DNA of 64,000 nt from Toxorhynchites rutilus septentrionalis (Eukaryota; Arthropoda; Insecta; Diptera; Culicidae): positions 278,725,803-278,789,802 of the forward strand of contig NC_073745.1 in assembly GCF_029784135.1 (NCBI RefSeq), given 5' to 3'. Below the pieces are notes generated by a model, which was not told the origin of the DNA, did no database searches, and was given only the letters and a program-made list of their open reading frames with translations. The first letter of the stretch is position 1; each line of letters begins with the position of its first letter. Shown here piece by piece: positions 10,225 through 20,705 of the stretch. Position numbers and translations under genes: made by a program.

Positions 10225-11806
10225 AAAACGCACAATATTTCGCCATAAGTCGAGATATGAAGAATACGGAGGATGGTGCACCAATTCGCACTTGAGTACA
10301 TCCTTGTTGATCATCCGCTCAACCGGAAAATGTGTATGAAAACGATAAATCATCTATTGGTGGGCGTTCTCAACAATGACAAACACGATTAGATCAATAT
10401 CAAACGAAATTTGTTTCGGAGAAGATTCGGAGATTTTTATACTGTGTAGTACAGAAAACTGCATGACCTTGAGTTCGATACTTGCAATCCAGATGGAATG
10501 TTTGCAGCTATTTTTTAAATTCTTTATTGCCTTCAACCTCCAGGGCTGGTTCGTCTCTGTGATGTGAGAATTTTGAATTGAGGCGCGTGTTTGTTGAACA
10601 TTCCATTGAGAACCTAAATAAGCAACGTAAGTTTGGGTTGATACTTCAACTAGGTATTAATGGAAATAAAACATAATTAGTAAGCAGATGGTGCATACAT
10701 TTACACACAAAATACTGCGCTTTGGCCTGCAACTTATCTTATGCATGCAACTTCCAACGAACAATGTACAACTATCAGTAGGAATATAAATAACGATATC
10801 CGTAGCCATATGGAACTCATCAATAGGCATCGATGATGGCAATAAACCAATAGCTCTCCCGGCCGATCGGCATCAATTTGTTGCTTGCCATAAATGGAAC
10901 GGTAAATTTCAGCGCATTGTTACAACCGCCCCAAAAAAAAAAATATTCCCGCAGAATATTGATTCGGGACCATCCAGACTAACCGACTGGCTCCGGCGAA
11001 CGTGCTTGACTTACCAAATTCCCAAACTTCCTTCCTCTCATTGAGATGGATCGATGGCAGCGAGCGCATGGGAATATGTATAATTAGTTTTATGTATTCT
11101 AGCCGCCACATGTTTGGCGCTGTTAACACCTGTGTAAGTTGGCGTAGAACCGCGCCAGGAATAGTGGAGTTCCGCCGAAGCGTGGACGATTGCCGCCTCG
11201 GTGGGGCGCTGGGTTTGTGAGGACTGTGTCACACCGATCGCCTGCCGGTCTGCTTACAAACAATCCCACTCGACCGCGCGACCTTGTTCCACAGGCAAAT
11301 ACAATTAGAGTGACAACGAAATCGATCCGCGAAAAATCCCTCTGTTGTATTCGGTGCGCGCGGAAGTGAAAGTCTTCCAACCGTGAACGGTAAGTTGCAA
11401 ATCCTGGAACCGGGAAATGAAGATGGCAATTGAAAGTGGGACCGACACGGATAAAATGGATTGTATTATTACTGTCGGATTCCAGACTGCAGAATTACCG
11501 GTTCTATAAATAACAGTAATCAATGGGGATTTATTGGACAAATACAAGAAAATGCTATTAAATTGGATGAATTTCTGGTTCAACACCTGATGGCTTTGTT
11601 TTTCCTCTATTTTTAAACGTAGTCATTGATCCGTCGTACATTGTATCAGGTTATAAACCCGATCAGAGAATCACTGTCAATGTTGCAACGTTTGATGCAG
11701 TATTACGTGATTGCGAGTGAAGCTCTCTAACCGTTTTGCTGAGTGTGCGAAGAACATTTGGTCGGCATTAAGTCAGTTAAGGTTTATACGAAAATTTAAA
11801 AATCCT
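10225..11806. other. Mostly unannotated DNA; possible non-coding exon at 11120-11389
   Basis: 10225-11100 shows nothing recognisable. About 11120-11389 is distinctly GC- and CpG-richer than its surroundings and ends at GTGAACG|GTAAGT, a strong splice-donor consensus on the plus strand. The frames in it are short and match no family I know. A 5' untranslated exon of a host gene is one possible reading, but no transcript evidence is visible in DNA alone. Confidence 0.3.
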
Positions 11807-12570
11807 TAGGGGTAGTGGGGGCAAATTGGTCATGGCCACCTACTTGTTTGGTTCTAAAACTATTGACTATAGATGCCGTATTGATAATCACCTAATGTTT
11901 GAAGCATTTAATGAGATTTGAGTCGCCCTGTACTTCAGTAGAGCTGTCGCATGTCAAAATATAAATAAAAACAGAAATTGCTCTCTCGATAGCCATTCGG
12001 CCGTAGTTCTGCCCGCATGGTATCTAAGGAATTTCTCGTGAAATTTAGTTTATTTAATCTGATATGTTGGACAAATCATCAGTTTGGAGACCTATTCACA
12101 TATTCTAGGAGAGCTGAACAGATATTTTCTTCAATCTCGGCGATTAATTAGCATAGCACTCACTTTGATGTTTGGGGGCAAAGTGGTCATGGGTGAATAA
12201 CTACTTACAATGTTCTGTTTACTAAAATTGATATACCTCATCGCATTCTGCTCTTGAACAGCTTCCTTTTGTGGCGTTAACCCTAGGAAAGTATGTCACT
12301 CCAACTAAACCAAACCTCATTATGCGGAACGTTATATGTTTCTTACTACGTTTTTGTATGCATGAGAAAATTTAAATTGGGACTATAGGTAAATAGGCCA
12401 AGCCTATTTCATACATGTACCTACTATATCAAATATGATTTGAACAAATTTGGACGAAAAAAACACATAAATTTATCCCAATTAGCTTGATATGTGCGAG
12501 TGACCACTCTGCCCCCAATAGGTGTCCACTTTATCTCCAAAAAAAATTTGATTTTTCACCTTTTTTTTTT

Positions 12571-13370
12571 GACGTTATACTTCGTCTAACCGGAGTATAG
12601 GGTGGGTGGGGGGTGGGGAGGGTTGTGTTAAAATGAAAACCTAAATACAGAACATGCAGGAAAAAATGAAAGATTCCAAATGCTTACAACTCGAACATTT
12701 CTTACTGGATCGGGAAGATGTTTGCATCAATTGATACGGAATATTTCTACGCTTCTATCGCAATTGATAAAAAATTAGTTTTCATTAGATAAACAATTGA
12801 ATAACTGTGAAATGTCAAGTGTTATCTAAAAGCCCTAACTACCTAGTTTCAATTGGCCAATTGGTTTCCCGAACACAGACTTCAAAATCAATGTACATGT
12901 GGGAATCCGCTTAGCAAATATACATGCAAGTAGGGGGTATTTTAGTTCCAACCGAGCTGTGTTTCCCTAACACGGACTTCAAAATCAATGTACCTGGGGG
13001 AATCCGCTTTGCAAATACATGAATGTCGGGGGTGTTTTTGTTCCGACTTAAATGTGTTTCCCCAACACAAACTTCAGAGCCAAGGCGTCTGGGGAATTTG
13101 GCGTTACAAATTCATGCAGGTCGGGTGCATTTTTGTTCTGACTGAAATGTGATTCCCTAACACAGACTTCAAATCCATGGAGCGTGCGGAAATTGGCATT
13201 GCAAATACACGCAAGTCGGGAGCATTTTTATTCCGAAATGTGTTTACCTATTACAGACTACTAAACGAAGGTGTCTGGGGAACTCGGAATTGCAAATACA
13301 TGCAAATCGGCGGCATTTTTTGTTCCGACTGAAATGTGTTTGTCTATCACGGACTTCAAAACCAAGATGT
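12571..13370 (+). mobile_element. Palindrome-ended element, copy 3, with minisatellite cargo
   Basis: Begins at GACGTTATACTTCGTC (a decayed form of the end palindrome) followed by TAACCGGAG..AGGGTGGG. The subterminal 12640-12850 (CTCGAACATTTCTTACTGGA, CATCAATTGATACGGAATAT) matches the H2A-bearing elements at 19.2 and 34.7 kb and, reversed, 61.5-61.7 kb. From 12864 it turns into a tandem repeat. The far end of the element was not recognised. Confidence 0.5.
12864..13370 (+). repeat. Minisatellite, five-plus units of 91-97 bp
   Basis: Units begin GTTTCCC(T/C)AACACA-GACTTC at 12864, 12961, 13056, 13151, 13242 and 13338, giving spacings of 97, 95, 95, 91 and 96. Each unit then has a GGGGAA-T(T/C)GC part, a GCAAATACATGCAAGTCGG part and a TTTTTGTTCCGAC part. 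The same repeat, in reverse orientation, forms arrays at 57.0-57.4 and 61.2-61.5 kb and one unit at 9.87 kb. Confidence 0.8.
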
Positions 13371-13909
13371 CATCATACCAAACGTAAAAGAACTGTCATT
13401 AAATTTACTTGCAACGAAGAACATAATCTAACCAAACGCATAAATTGACCTCACATGGCATTATACAATCTTTTTACTCACAAAGTAAATATATTGAATT
13501 CAAATGGCGATCTAACGCAAAACGTAAACGAACTAAGAAAATGATGCTAATGTAACCTAAAACTCAAAAACAAATCACGTATATTTTACTTCCGGGATTT
13601 CCAAGGTAGTTCTCACATGCAGGAATCATGTATTTTTGTACTTGTTTTTGATTGTGCTCTCGAATTTCTTTCTTTAATTCAACCATTGTAAATATTTATA
13701 CAGTTTTCACTACTGAAAGATGTAAACAAACAACATGTTATGTATAAAATTGCGCAGAATTAAATTTCTTCCAAACTCATCGCAATCAAATATTCTTTTA
13801 TGATTATAGTAATTGTAATTTATGGAAAGAACTACAAATCTCCCATAAACTCACATTGCAAAATTTAAAACCATCATCACTTTCACCACAGCGCCGCCAA
13901 GGTGTAGAT

Positions 13910-13911
<2 letters not shown>

Positions 13912-13940
<29 letters not shown>

Positions 13941-16900
13941 TTTCCACCGTCTTCGATTACTCGCACAGACTGAACTATTTACTTACAAACTATGTATAAT
14001 TAATTATCCTATTTCTAAAAACGTTTTTGCTTAAATTGAAATCAAATTCATTACATACACAATTAAACAGGCGAAGACATGAATCAAATGGATTGTTGTA
14101 GCCGTAGTTTGTTCTATGATATGGAACAGCTAGTAGTGATGAATTCCGAAAACGACGGGGAGGAATGTTCAAATGAACCTGTGCAAGAAGTTCAGGGCAG
14201 TCAATGGAGCCTTGCAGTATGTCGAAGATAAATATCCTTTGCAATGTAACGCGCCTGGTTGATAATGTTTCCAATCCTATCAGCTTGCACCGGTCGGAAT
14301 AAGGAGGAAGATTAGATGGGTCATTCCACGGGAGCCGTCTCAGGGCAAAACGTAAAATTTTTTTCTGCACCCGTTCTATCGTCAGAGCATGAACTACATA
14401 GAAAGGGGACCAAACAGGAACAGCGTATTCCAGAATACTGCGGACCAATGAGCAGTATAACATCTTTAGGGCACGAGTGTCTGTGAACTCATATGCGTGA
14501 CGGCGGATGAATCCCAACACGGTAAAAGCTTTGGCAGTCATAATGCCCACGTGTACGTTGAATCGGAGCTTTGAATCAATCGTAACTCCGAGATCGCTGA
14601 TAGTCGATGTACGTTCCAGTTCTGACGATTCCAACAAATATTGATGGAGTGCGGGGTTATTGGAGCGACAAAAAGAAATAATTTTACATTTTTTGTCATT
14701 GACCCTCATTCCGTTGTCGCCACACCATTCCAGCATCCTATCGATGTCTTCTTGTAAAACCAAACAATCCAAGGGAGACGAGATCACACGGTAGATTTTC
14801 ACGTCATCAGCGAATGCAAGTTTGGACGATGAGAGCCGGAGACACAAGTCGTTGATGTATATGATAAATAATAGCGGTCCCAAAACGCTTCCCTGCGGTA
14901 CACCAGATGTGATGTCGAAACTTCGGGATCTAGCTGAGTTGACCACAACATATGCACTGCGATCACTAAGGTACGAAAAAATCCATTCTGTTATTGAATC
15001 TGGAAAGCCTATGCACTTCAGTTTCTCAACAATTAGAATGTGCGGGATAGTATCGAAGGCTTTCGCGAAGTCAATATAAACCGCGTCAACTTGCCGCCTC
15101 TCTTCAATTTCTCTGGACAGTGCGGTGACGTAGCACATGAGATTCGTTGTGGTCGAGCGATGTTTAATAAATCCATGTTGCCCTTCGTAGATAACAGATG
15201 ATGCAGCGTTATATAGGACATTATGCACCAGTCTTTCAAACACCTTGCTGAGACAGCTAAGTATAGACACTCCACGATAGTTTGTTACTTGACTAAAATT
15301 CCCAGATTTATGGATAGGAACGATAACGGCAGATTTCCAGTATGCTGGGAAGATTCGTTCCTGAAGCGATCGATTGAGTAGACGAGCAATTGGATTCGCA
15401 AGTTCTTTGGAGCATTTTTTCAACAACAAGGGTGGTATACCATCTGTGCCATATCCCTTTTTGATATCCAGATCCTCTAAGGCTTCCAGTACTTCACTCA
15501 TAGAAAATTGCAGGATGGGCAGATTTATGTTGTGCGTAGGAATGTGAGCAAAACAATTCCTCCTTGGTACAGGTGACGCTTTGCTAAACACGCTCTCGAA
15601 AAACATAGAAAACAGATTAGCAGCTTCCGTATTCGTGTGGGACTGGACATCTTTGAAGTTGACATTACGTGGGATGCGAGTTGAAGTTTGCCGTTGCTTC
15701 ACGAAGTTCCAAAAGCGCGATGGATTTTGCCTCATGCTGGCTTGGATCCTTGATAAATAGTCGTCGTAGGCGGACGACAGCATTGATTTGTACGACATTT
15801 CAATTTCACGGAGATTTTCACGGTCGCTCTCAGATTTTGAAATAAAGAAACGGCGACGATACTTCCTGAGGACATTACGAAGATGTCGTAGCTCTGAGGT
15901 CCACCACGGTTTGCTGGAAGTGCAGAATGTTCGTCTTTTCCGTGGTACATAGTCATTAAGCACCGAATAAAGCTTGTCATAAAATATTGCTACTATTCCA
16001 TCCACAGATCCAGATAGTAGTAACGAATCCCAATCAACGGCCGCCAATGCCAATTTAATTTGTCCGAAATCACAGGAATAAAAATCGTAGAAAAAATTAT
16101 CGTCTGACTCGATTTGTGTAGTGAAATCATCGCTGCATTCGTCCAAAAGCAACACAACAGGCGCATGGTGATTGTCGATGGGCAGCAGAGGTTCCGTCGG
16201 TTCTATTAGGTCAAGTTGACCTGGGTGACTGACAAAAATGAGATCGAGTAATCTGGCGTTCACATTCGCATATCGATTAATCTGTTGCAATCCGGTGGTA
16301 AACATAGTATCAATAAGTGCCTGCTCTTGCTCCGAAGAAACATTGGAGGGAATGAAGCCGTTTACATCCTCATCCAACTGCCAGCGTAAATTTGGGAGGT
16401 TAAAGTCACCTACAGATACGATAATATCTTCAGTAGAAGCACGGTTCGCAACATCCTGCACTGCGTTTGCATGTGCACAATAAAAATCAGCACACGAGTT
16501 AGGTGGAAGGTAGATAGCGATAATGTAAAGGCATCTGTGTTGCAAACGTACGCAAACAGCCACTTGCTCCAGATGGTCGCAGTTTGACAGTGTAACTACC
16601 TCGCAGCTGAGATGATCCTTAACAGCGATAAGTACACCACCTCCACGAGAGTGTTGACTTGATAACACACAACGATAAAATTTATGATCCGATGAGATTT
16701 CAGCACTGTCGATATCTGCCCGAAGCCAAGTTTCTGTGAACACAATCACATCGTAATCGCAGCTGGAAAGCAGCAAGCGTAGCTGCACAATCTTGGTACG
16801 TATTCCTCTTACATTCTGATAATACACAGAAAAGATGCGGCGGGGCAAACATACTTTCGGTTCGAATACGGGTATAGTCGCACTGGGTACATCAGAGTCT

Positions 16901-17354
16901 CCTGTCGTCGATCGGCTGGAAGCAATGTGCGTTACCGGTAGGGAGACGTTCAAGTTAAATGTATATTTGCCTGAATTAGGGACTTGGAAGACCCCTTCAC
17001 CAACATCGTGCACAGGACCGGGATGACTGTTGATCGCTGGCTGGAGTGACTCGACTGTGACGAGAGGATTCGGGACTTCCATAAGATTTGCAGGTGTGCA
17101 TCCCGGTAACATTGAAGAGGTTGATACAGATGCAAGGTTGGGCAGATCCGAAAAAATCATAAAATTTCGGTGTTGGTTTAGAAATTCCTCTGACGTAGAA
17201 GCACTGAAAGCGACTGGTATTATCGGGAGTACTGTCAACGAATCGAATGAGTACTTGCCTGTGGAAGCACAGTAGAAGACCCCATCTCCGCACCCAAACA
17301 CAGGACCGGGACGACTGAAGATCGCTGGCAGGAGAGTCTCGACTGTGGAGGGGG
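13912..17354 (-). mobile_element. CR1/Jockey-like non-LTR retrotransposon, 5' truncated
   Basis: Reverse-strand non-LTR element. The 3' end is an (AAAT)n tail (ATTT repeats at 13912-13960 on the plus strand) just after the ORF2 stop. The 5' end is truncated within the first codons of ORF2: the sequence stops at 17354, where the second copy (30.4-34.5 kb) continues into its ORF2 start and ORF1. GATTT on both sides (13907-13911, 17355-17359) is a short target duplication or microhomology. Simple-repeat 3' ends and short or absent duplications are usual for CR1-group elements. It is inserted in a family-2 MITE. Confidence 0.85.
13990..17301 (-). CDS. Non-LTR retrotransposon ORF2: endonuclease-reverse transcriptase
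   Basis: An uninterrupted frame of 1103 codons encoding the retrotransposition enzyme, which nicks target DNA and copies the element RNA in place. Domains in order: a leader of about 150 residues with an imperfect repeat (PGPVFGCGDG near the start, PGPVHDVGEG near 95); an APE-type endonuclease from YYQNVRG (N163) through FTETW (E190), SRGGG (219-223), VGDFN (D299) and DNHHAP (about 376-381); then reverse transcriptase with YIDFAKAFD (D744), SGVPQGSVLG (799-808) and FADD (830-833). A thumb region follows (SILEYAVPVW). There is no RNase H. The listed start is a GTG; the frame stays open to the truncation at 17354, and the intact start in the second copy lies a few codons further upstream. ORF1 is absent, so this copy could only work with protein supplied in trans. 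The clade (CR1 versus Jockey) is judged from motifs and tail only. Confidence 0.9.
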   Translation of the reverse strand: MFGCGDGVFYCASTGKYSFDSLTVLPIIPVAFSASTSEEFLNQHRNFMIFSDLPNLASVSTSSMLPGCTPANLMEVPNPLVTVESLQPAINSHPGPVHDVGEGVFQVPNSGKYTFNLNVSLPVTHIASSRSTTGDSDVPSATIPVFEPKVCLPRRIFSVYYQNVRGIRTKIVQLRLLLSSCDYDVIVFTETWLRADIDSAEISSDHKFYRCVLSSQHSRGGGVLIAVKDHLSCEVVTLSNCDHLEQVAVCVRLQHRCLYIIAIYLPPNSCADFYCAHANAVQDVANRASTEDIIVSVGDFNLPNLRWQLDEDVNGFIPSNVSSEQEQALIDTMFTTGLQQINRYANVNARLLDLIFVSHPGQLDLIEPTEPLLPIDNHHAPVVLLLDECSDDFTTQIESDDNFFYDFYSCDFGQIKLALAAVDWDSLLLSGSVDGIVAIFYDKLYSVLNDYVPRKRRTFCTSSKPWWTSELRHLRNVLRKYRRRFFISKSESDRENLREIEMSYKSMLSSAYDDYLSRIQASMRQNPSRFWNFVKQRQTSTRIPRNVNFKDVQSHTNTEAANLFSMFFESVFSKASPVPRRNCFAHIPTHNINLPILQFSMSEVLEALEDLDIKKGYGTDGIPPLLLKKCSKELANPIARLLNRSLQERIFPAYWKSAVIVPIHKSGNFSQVTNYRGVSILSCLSKVFERLVHNVLYNAASSVIYEGQHGFIKHRSTTTNLMCYVTALSREIEERRQVDAVYIDFAKAFDTIPHILIVEKLKCIGFPDSITEWIFSYLSDRSAYVVVNSARSRSFDITSGVPQGSVLGPLLFIIYINDLCLRLSSSKLAFADDVKIYRVISSPLDCLVLQEDIDRMLEWCGDNGMRVNDKKCKIISFCRSNNPALHQYLLESSELERTSTISDLGVTIDSKLRFNVHVGIMTAKAFTVLGFIRRHAYEFTDTRALKMLYCSLVRSILEYAVPVWSPFYVVHALTIERVQKKILRFALRRLPWNDPSNLPPYSDRCKLIGLETLSTRRVTLQRIFIFDILQGSIDCPELLAQVHLNIPPRRFRNSSLLAVPYHRTNYGYNNPFDSCLRLFNCVCNEFDFNLSKNVFRNRIINYT

Positions 17355-17666
17355 GATTTGTACGTTAGATCGCCAATTGAATTCGTAAATTGTTTCATTC
17401 AATCAAAAATTAAATCATACAAACAACTGATTGCTAAGCTAAGGTAATCCCACGTAAACCTTGCGGTTTTATCATAGATATAACCCACCCATTTTTCTAT
17501 GATGAAAAATGTACTATTTTGAATTTTTATAATAAAAGCCGTTTGCTATCTTGAACAACCATGAGTTGAACTATAATATTCTTCAAAAAACGCGGATTAA
17601 AGCGGTATGTGGACGCCGGAAATGGGCATACTCCTTAGGGTGACCACTATGCTCCCACTTCCTCTA

Positions 17667-18789
17667 ATGTCATTCTAAGACTGAAGTTTTGAATTATGGT
17701 AATTGGTATCGTTTATGTTTTATACTTCACTGACTGCTTTTGATGTTTAGGGGGTTATTCTAGTGTAGATACACAAATTTCAGACGTTTTTCCGAGCTCC
17801 GTAAAAATAAAACAAAGAATATTGTTACTATCCATTATATCATTATTAGTTCATCTATTGATAGCAATGAAACAAAAATTGAATGGAGAAAAAATATTCA
17901 TAGATAGAATAGTTAGGAGTTGTTGAAGTGAGAGGGTTCAAAAAAAAGTTGTGCCATGGCGTATACGATTCCAGCCCTTCTGGTTATCTAAAACAGAAAA
18001 ATCGAATAGATTCTGAGTCAGTAACGATGCCGCTATCGCATGAACCTCGGACAAGTCAAAAACATCTCTTTTAACAAAATGGTGGCCGTTTGAAAAACAA
18101 AATGCGGTTTAAAACGTTTTCTCTTACGTTTCTCGATTTTTCAAAAACAGTAAAATTTTAAAAATATCATTTTTCAGACGTTCATGCGATAGAGGGATGC
18201 CTGCAGATTGTATCCATATAAATTAGACATGAATTGGTTCTGTAGAACTTGAGATATCGTGTAAAAAAAACTTGAGATATCGTGTTAGAAAAAACTAGTT
18301 TCGAGAAAAACGCGTTGAAAGTTAATTATTATGGCCGTACCAGCTTAGATACCGCATCACTGAAATGGCTCTAACTCGGTAAATAACAGGGTTTTCGATA
18401 AGACCTTTCTAAGGTATATTTTTGAATGCCTTAACTACAGAAATATGAAGGATTTATTTTTATTTTTTTAAAATGTCTCTATTACTCAATTTCTTTCTAA
18501 GGAAATTTTAATTCAATTTTAATACATGACGAAGTTGACAGAATCCAATTGAAAAATTGAAAATTGAAATAGTACTCAAAGTGTTCATAAAATCATACAC
18601 TGAATACGTTTTTTCTGCAGTCCTAATATTAGAAGACAATGTTGTGGGGTAATCGCGACACGAAGGGAAAACAAAGAACAAAAATTAAAAAAAAGAGCTC
18701 CAAACTTTGAGTGTGTAACAACCTACATACAGCCATTCCATGCCAAACCTATATAGTGGTTCTCAGATTTCCGTGCAAAGTGGTAGTTA
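17667..18789. repeat. Unannotated DNA with inverted dispersed repeat at 18090-18310
   Basis: About 18090-18310 is the reverse complement of the repeat at 3600-3820. It contains a local 27-base tandem duplication around CTTGAGATATCGTGT (18245-18290). No coding sequence recognised in the remainder. Confidence 0.45.
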
Positions 18790-19117
18790 TGTTCCTTATC
18801 GCAAAATATTATACCCGCATTTTTTTTTCATTTTGCCCATTTCCATTTATGGATGGTCCGAAAAATAATTCTTCTCTTTTTTCCCAAAAACTACTTTTTT
18901 TTTTAAATTCATAACTTTTGATCTACCGAACCGATTCAGATGATCTACATATCAAATTAAAGCAAATTATCTGTTTAAAAAAAATACTACACTTGCAAGA
19001 ACTTCGAACTTGTTTTCCGTAGTTATTTATTCTATTTGTTTTTTATAGTTTACATGGTCTCGGGATCGAGAGTGCTATATTTTTTCTATTTTTTTTTTTT
19101 GGAAAACTGAGGATTTT
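18790..19117 (-). repeat. AT-rich satellite unit
   Basis: Carries the satellite phrases in the order seen elsewhere: TGGTCCGAAAAATAATTCTT, ATCTACCGAACCGATTCAGA, and TCTCGGGATCGAGAGTGCTA. The H2A-bearing palindrome element is inserted at its end, after GAGGATTTT. Satellite sequence resumes after that element. Confidence 0.6.
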
Positions 19118-19635
19118 GACGTAGGACTACGTCTAACCGGAAGATATAGGGGGTGAAATGGAAATCTAGGCACTGAACAAGTAGGAAAAAATGCAAGATT
19201 TGGAACGCTTATAACTCGAGCATTTCTCAATAGATCGCAAAGGTTTTTGCATCAATTGATAGGAAATATATCTACGCATCTATCATAACGAATAACATTT
19301 CATTTTTCTTGAGATAAATAATTGAATAATTGTGAAATATCAAGCATTGTCCAAATACACTATGTGCCCATTTTTGATTGGTCCATTTTGTGCTCCTCAA
19401 ATCGTACCGACCAAAACGGGCAACCAGAGCAGCAGCGAAATAGAATGAAGCACGATTGGAAAGGAAAAAGAAAAAAATTAACGAAACATCGGTCGCAGTT
19501 TCACACATGCGTAATTCTCGAGCCAGCCAGTCAGCTTAAAAATCCCCGCTCCGCTGCCGTAACGATCATTCTCATCCGAACCGTACACCACATCGTTTCG
19601 CATCACCTCACATCAACAAACCAACACAAGCAGCC

Positions 19636-19866
19636 ATGGTTGGATATGGCAAAGGAGGAAAAGTGAAGGGAAAGGCAAAATCCCGCTCGAACCTTGATCT
19701 GGAGTTCCCGCTCGTGTTGATCTGGAGTTCCCCGCAAGGGTAGCTAGGCCCAGCGCGTTAGTACCAGTGTACCAGTCCACCTAGCCGGCGTTATATAGTT
19801 TCGGCCGCCGAAGTGATCGAGTTAGCTGGTAAAGCTGCTCGCGACGATAAGAAAACCCGCATTCGG
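19636..19866 (+). pseudogene. Histone H2A pseudogene (unit 1, copy A)
   Basis: Starts at an ATG with a conventional purine-poor leader (AACACAAGCAGCC). The first codons give MVGYGKGGKVKGKAKSRSN, the N-terminal tail of replication-dependent H2A with a few substitutions. The frame is then disrupted: a roughly 20-base duplication around TTGATCTGGAGTTCCC (not present in the 35.1 kb copy) and a missing stretch where the H2A '[21 protein letters not shown]' part should be. A later segment (19804-19866) again reads as H2A, AEVIELAGKAARDDKKTRI. H2A is a nucleosome core protein of about 124-130 residues; this copy is dead. Other histone types do not fit the tail motif. Confidence 0.8.
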
Positions 19867-20098
19867 AACAGAACACATTCGGTTCTGTGGACATCAAGAC
19901 AACAGGCAGTTGCAGCGAGTGGCGAGTGGCAAACGCAATCGCAAAACGGCATCAGGTAGCAGAAGAAAAAAGTTTGTTCTTTATACAAACTGCTTTGGTG
20001 GCAAATCCAGAACAAGGCGGCTTCGAGGGCGTTCGAAATGGTTTTTTTCAAAACCACGAGTACTAAGTTTTCTAAATTGGAACCATTCCATAAAACAA

Positions 20099-20114
20099 GG
20101 CGCTTTTCAGGGCC
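20099..20114 (+). other. Histone-type 3' stem-loop (unit 1, copy A)
   Basis: GGCGCTTTTCAGGGCC followed by ATTAAA, about 230 bases after the last H2A-like segment. The layout (six-base stem, TTTC loop) is that of the replication-dependent histone mRNA 3' processing signal; one stem position is G opposite G. The 35573-35588 copy is identical. Confidence 0.6.
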
Positions 20115-20332
20115 ATTAAACCTTCCAAAAAAGAGTTTAGGAAATAAAGTTCAATGCTTTCTAAAACATTATCCAAAATAATAATAAAACACAAATTGAT
20201 GTTTTCATAATTTGTTTGCCAGGATATGATGAGTATGTGAATTTGGCAGTTGTTCTGAGCTTATTGATAGTTGGGGACTTTCCTGATTATTCAATTTTCA
20301 CCAATTCTTAAATTGTTTCCAGATTTAAAGTA

Positions 20333-20455
20333 CAGTAATCTACAATTAGTTCGACATTTAGCTAATTGGACGGACATGTAATGTGACTTATTTAGTTGGA
20401 CATTTTTGTAAACATAGAGATCCAAATTATGACCCCACATTGAAAGTCGACACTG
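20333..20455 (+). mobile_element. Small TA-flanked MITE-like segment inside copy A
   Basis: Bounded by TA|CAGTAATC on the left and CACTG|TA on the right, with internal TCGACATTTAGCTAATTGG and GTCGACA phrases. The same segment sits at the same place in the 34.6-37.2 kb copy (35781-35909), so it was present before those copies separated. The inverted ends are short, so the boundaries are tentative. Confidence 0.4.
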
Positions 20456-20689
20456 TACCACTGTCATCGCAAATGTTCAATTACAGGTTAAAATTACCTC
20501 CAATCCGGCACTGAGTGGTGGTAATGCGACGTGCCATTGAATGTAATTTACTGTAAAATATGTCACAAGCTGGATGGGAAGAAATTTTCCAACTGTGAAA
20601 GCTGTGGCGAGTGACAACAAATCGCTAAACAGGAAGGTTTAGCCGAACAAGATGGGAATATCGAGTGATAACAAAAACACAACACCAAA

Positions 20690-20705
20690 GGTTCTTTTCA
20701 GAACC
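20690..20705 (+). other. Histone-type 3' stem-loop (unit 2 remnant, copy A)
   Basis: GGTTCTTTTCAGAACC preceded by CCAAA and followed by ATCAACA: a perfect six-base stem with the TTTC loop, closely resembling the histone mRNA 3' element. Only the 3' flank of histone unit 2 remains in this copy; its coding part is deleted. Identical in the 36997-37012 and (reverse) 55178-55193 copies. Confidence 0.65.

Larger units (their letters stand above)
13506..17374 (+). mobile_element. MITE family 2, copy 3, split by a CR1-like retrotransposon
   Basis: Left end GGCGATCTAACGCAAAACGT at 13506 and right end GTACGTTAGATCGCC at 17374. The body to 13911 is colinear with the copies at 5.3-6.6 kb. At GATTT (13907-13911, repeated at 17355-17359) a CR1-like element interrupts it, leaving only the last ~15 bases of the MITE on the far side. 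Confidence 0.8.
11807..17666 (+). mobile_element. Probable outer DNA element split by later insertions
   Basis: The left end TAGGGGTAGTGGGGGCAAAT (11807) then TGGTCA matches in inverted form the sequence ending at 17666 (TGACCACTATGCTCCCACTT then CCTCTA). Further GGGGGCA(A/G)A-TGGTCA-like motifs occur at about 12175 and, inverted, at about 12500. Between the ends lie a palindrome element with minisatellite and a family-2 MITE that holds a CR1-like retrotransposon. That the two ends belong to one element is inferred from end similarity; a direct alternative is two separate copies. Confidence 0.4.
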
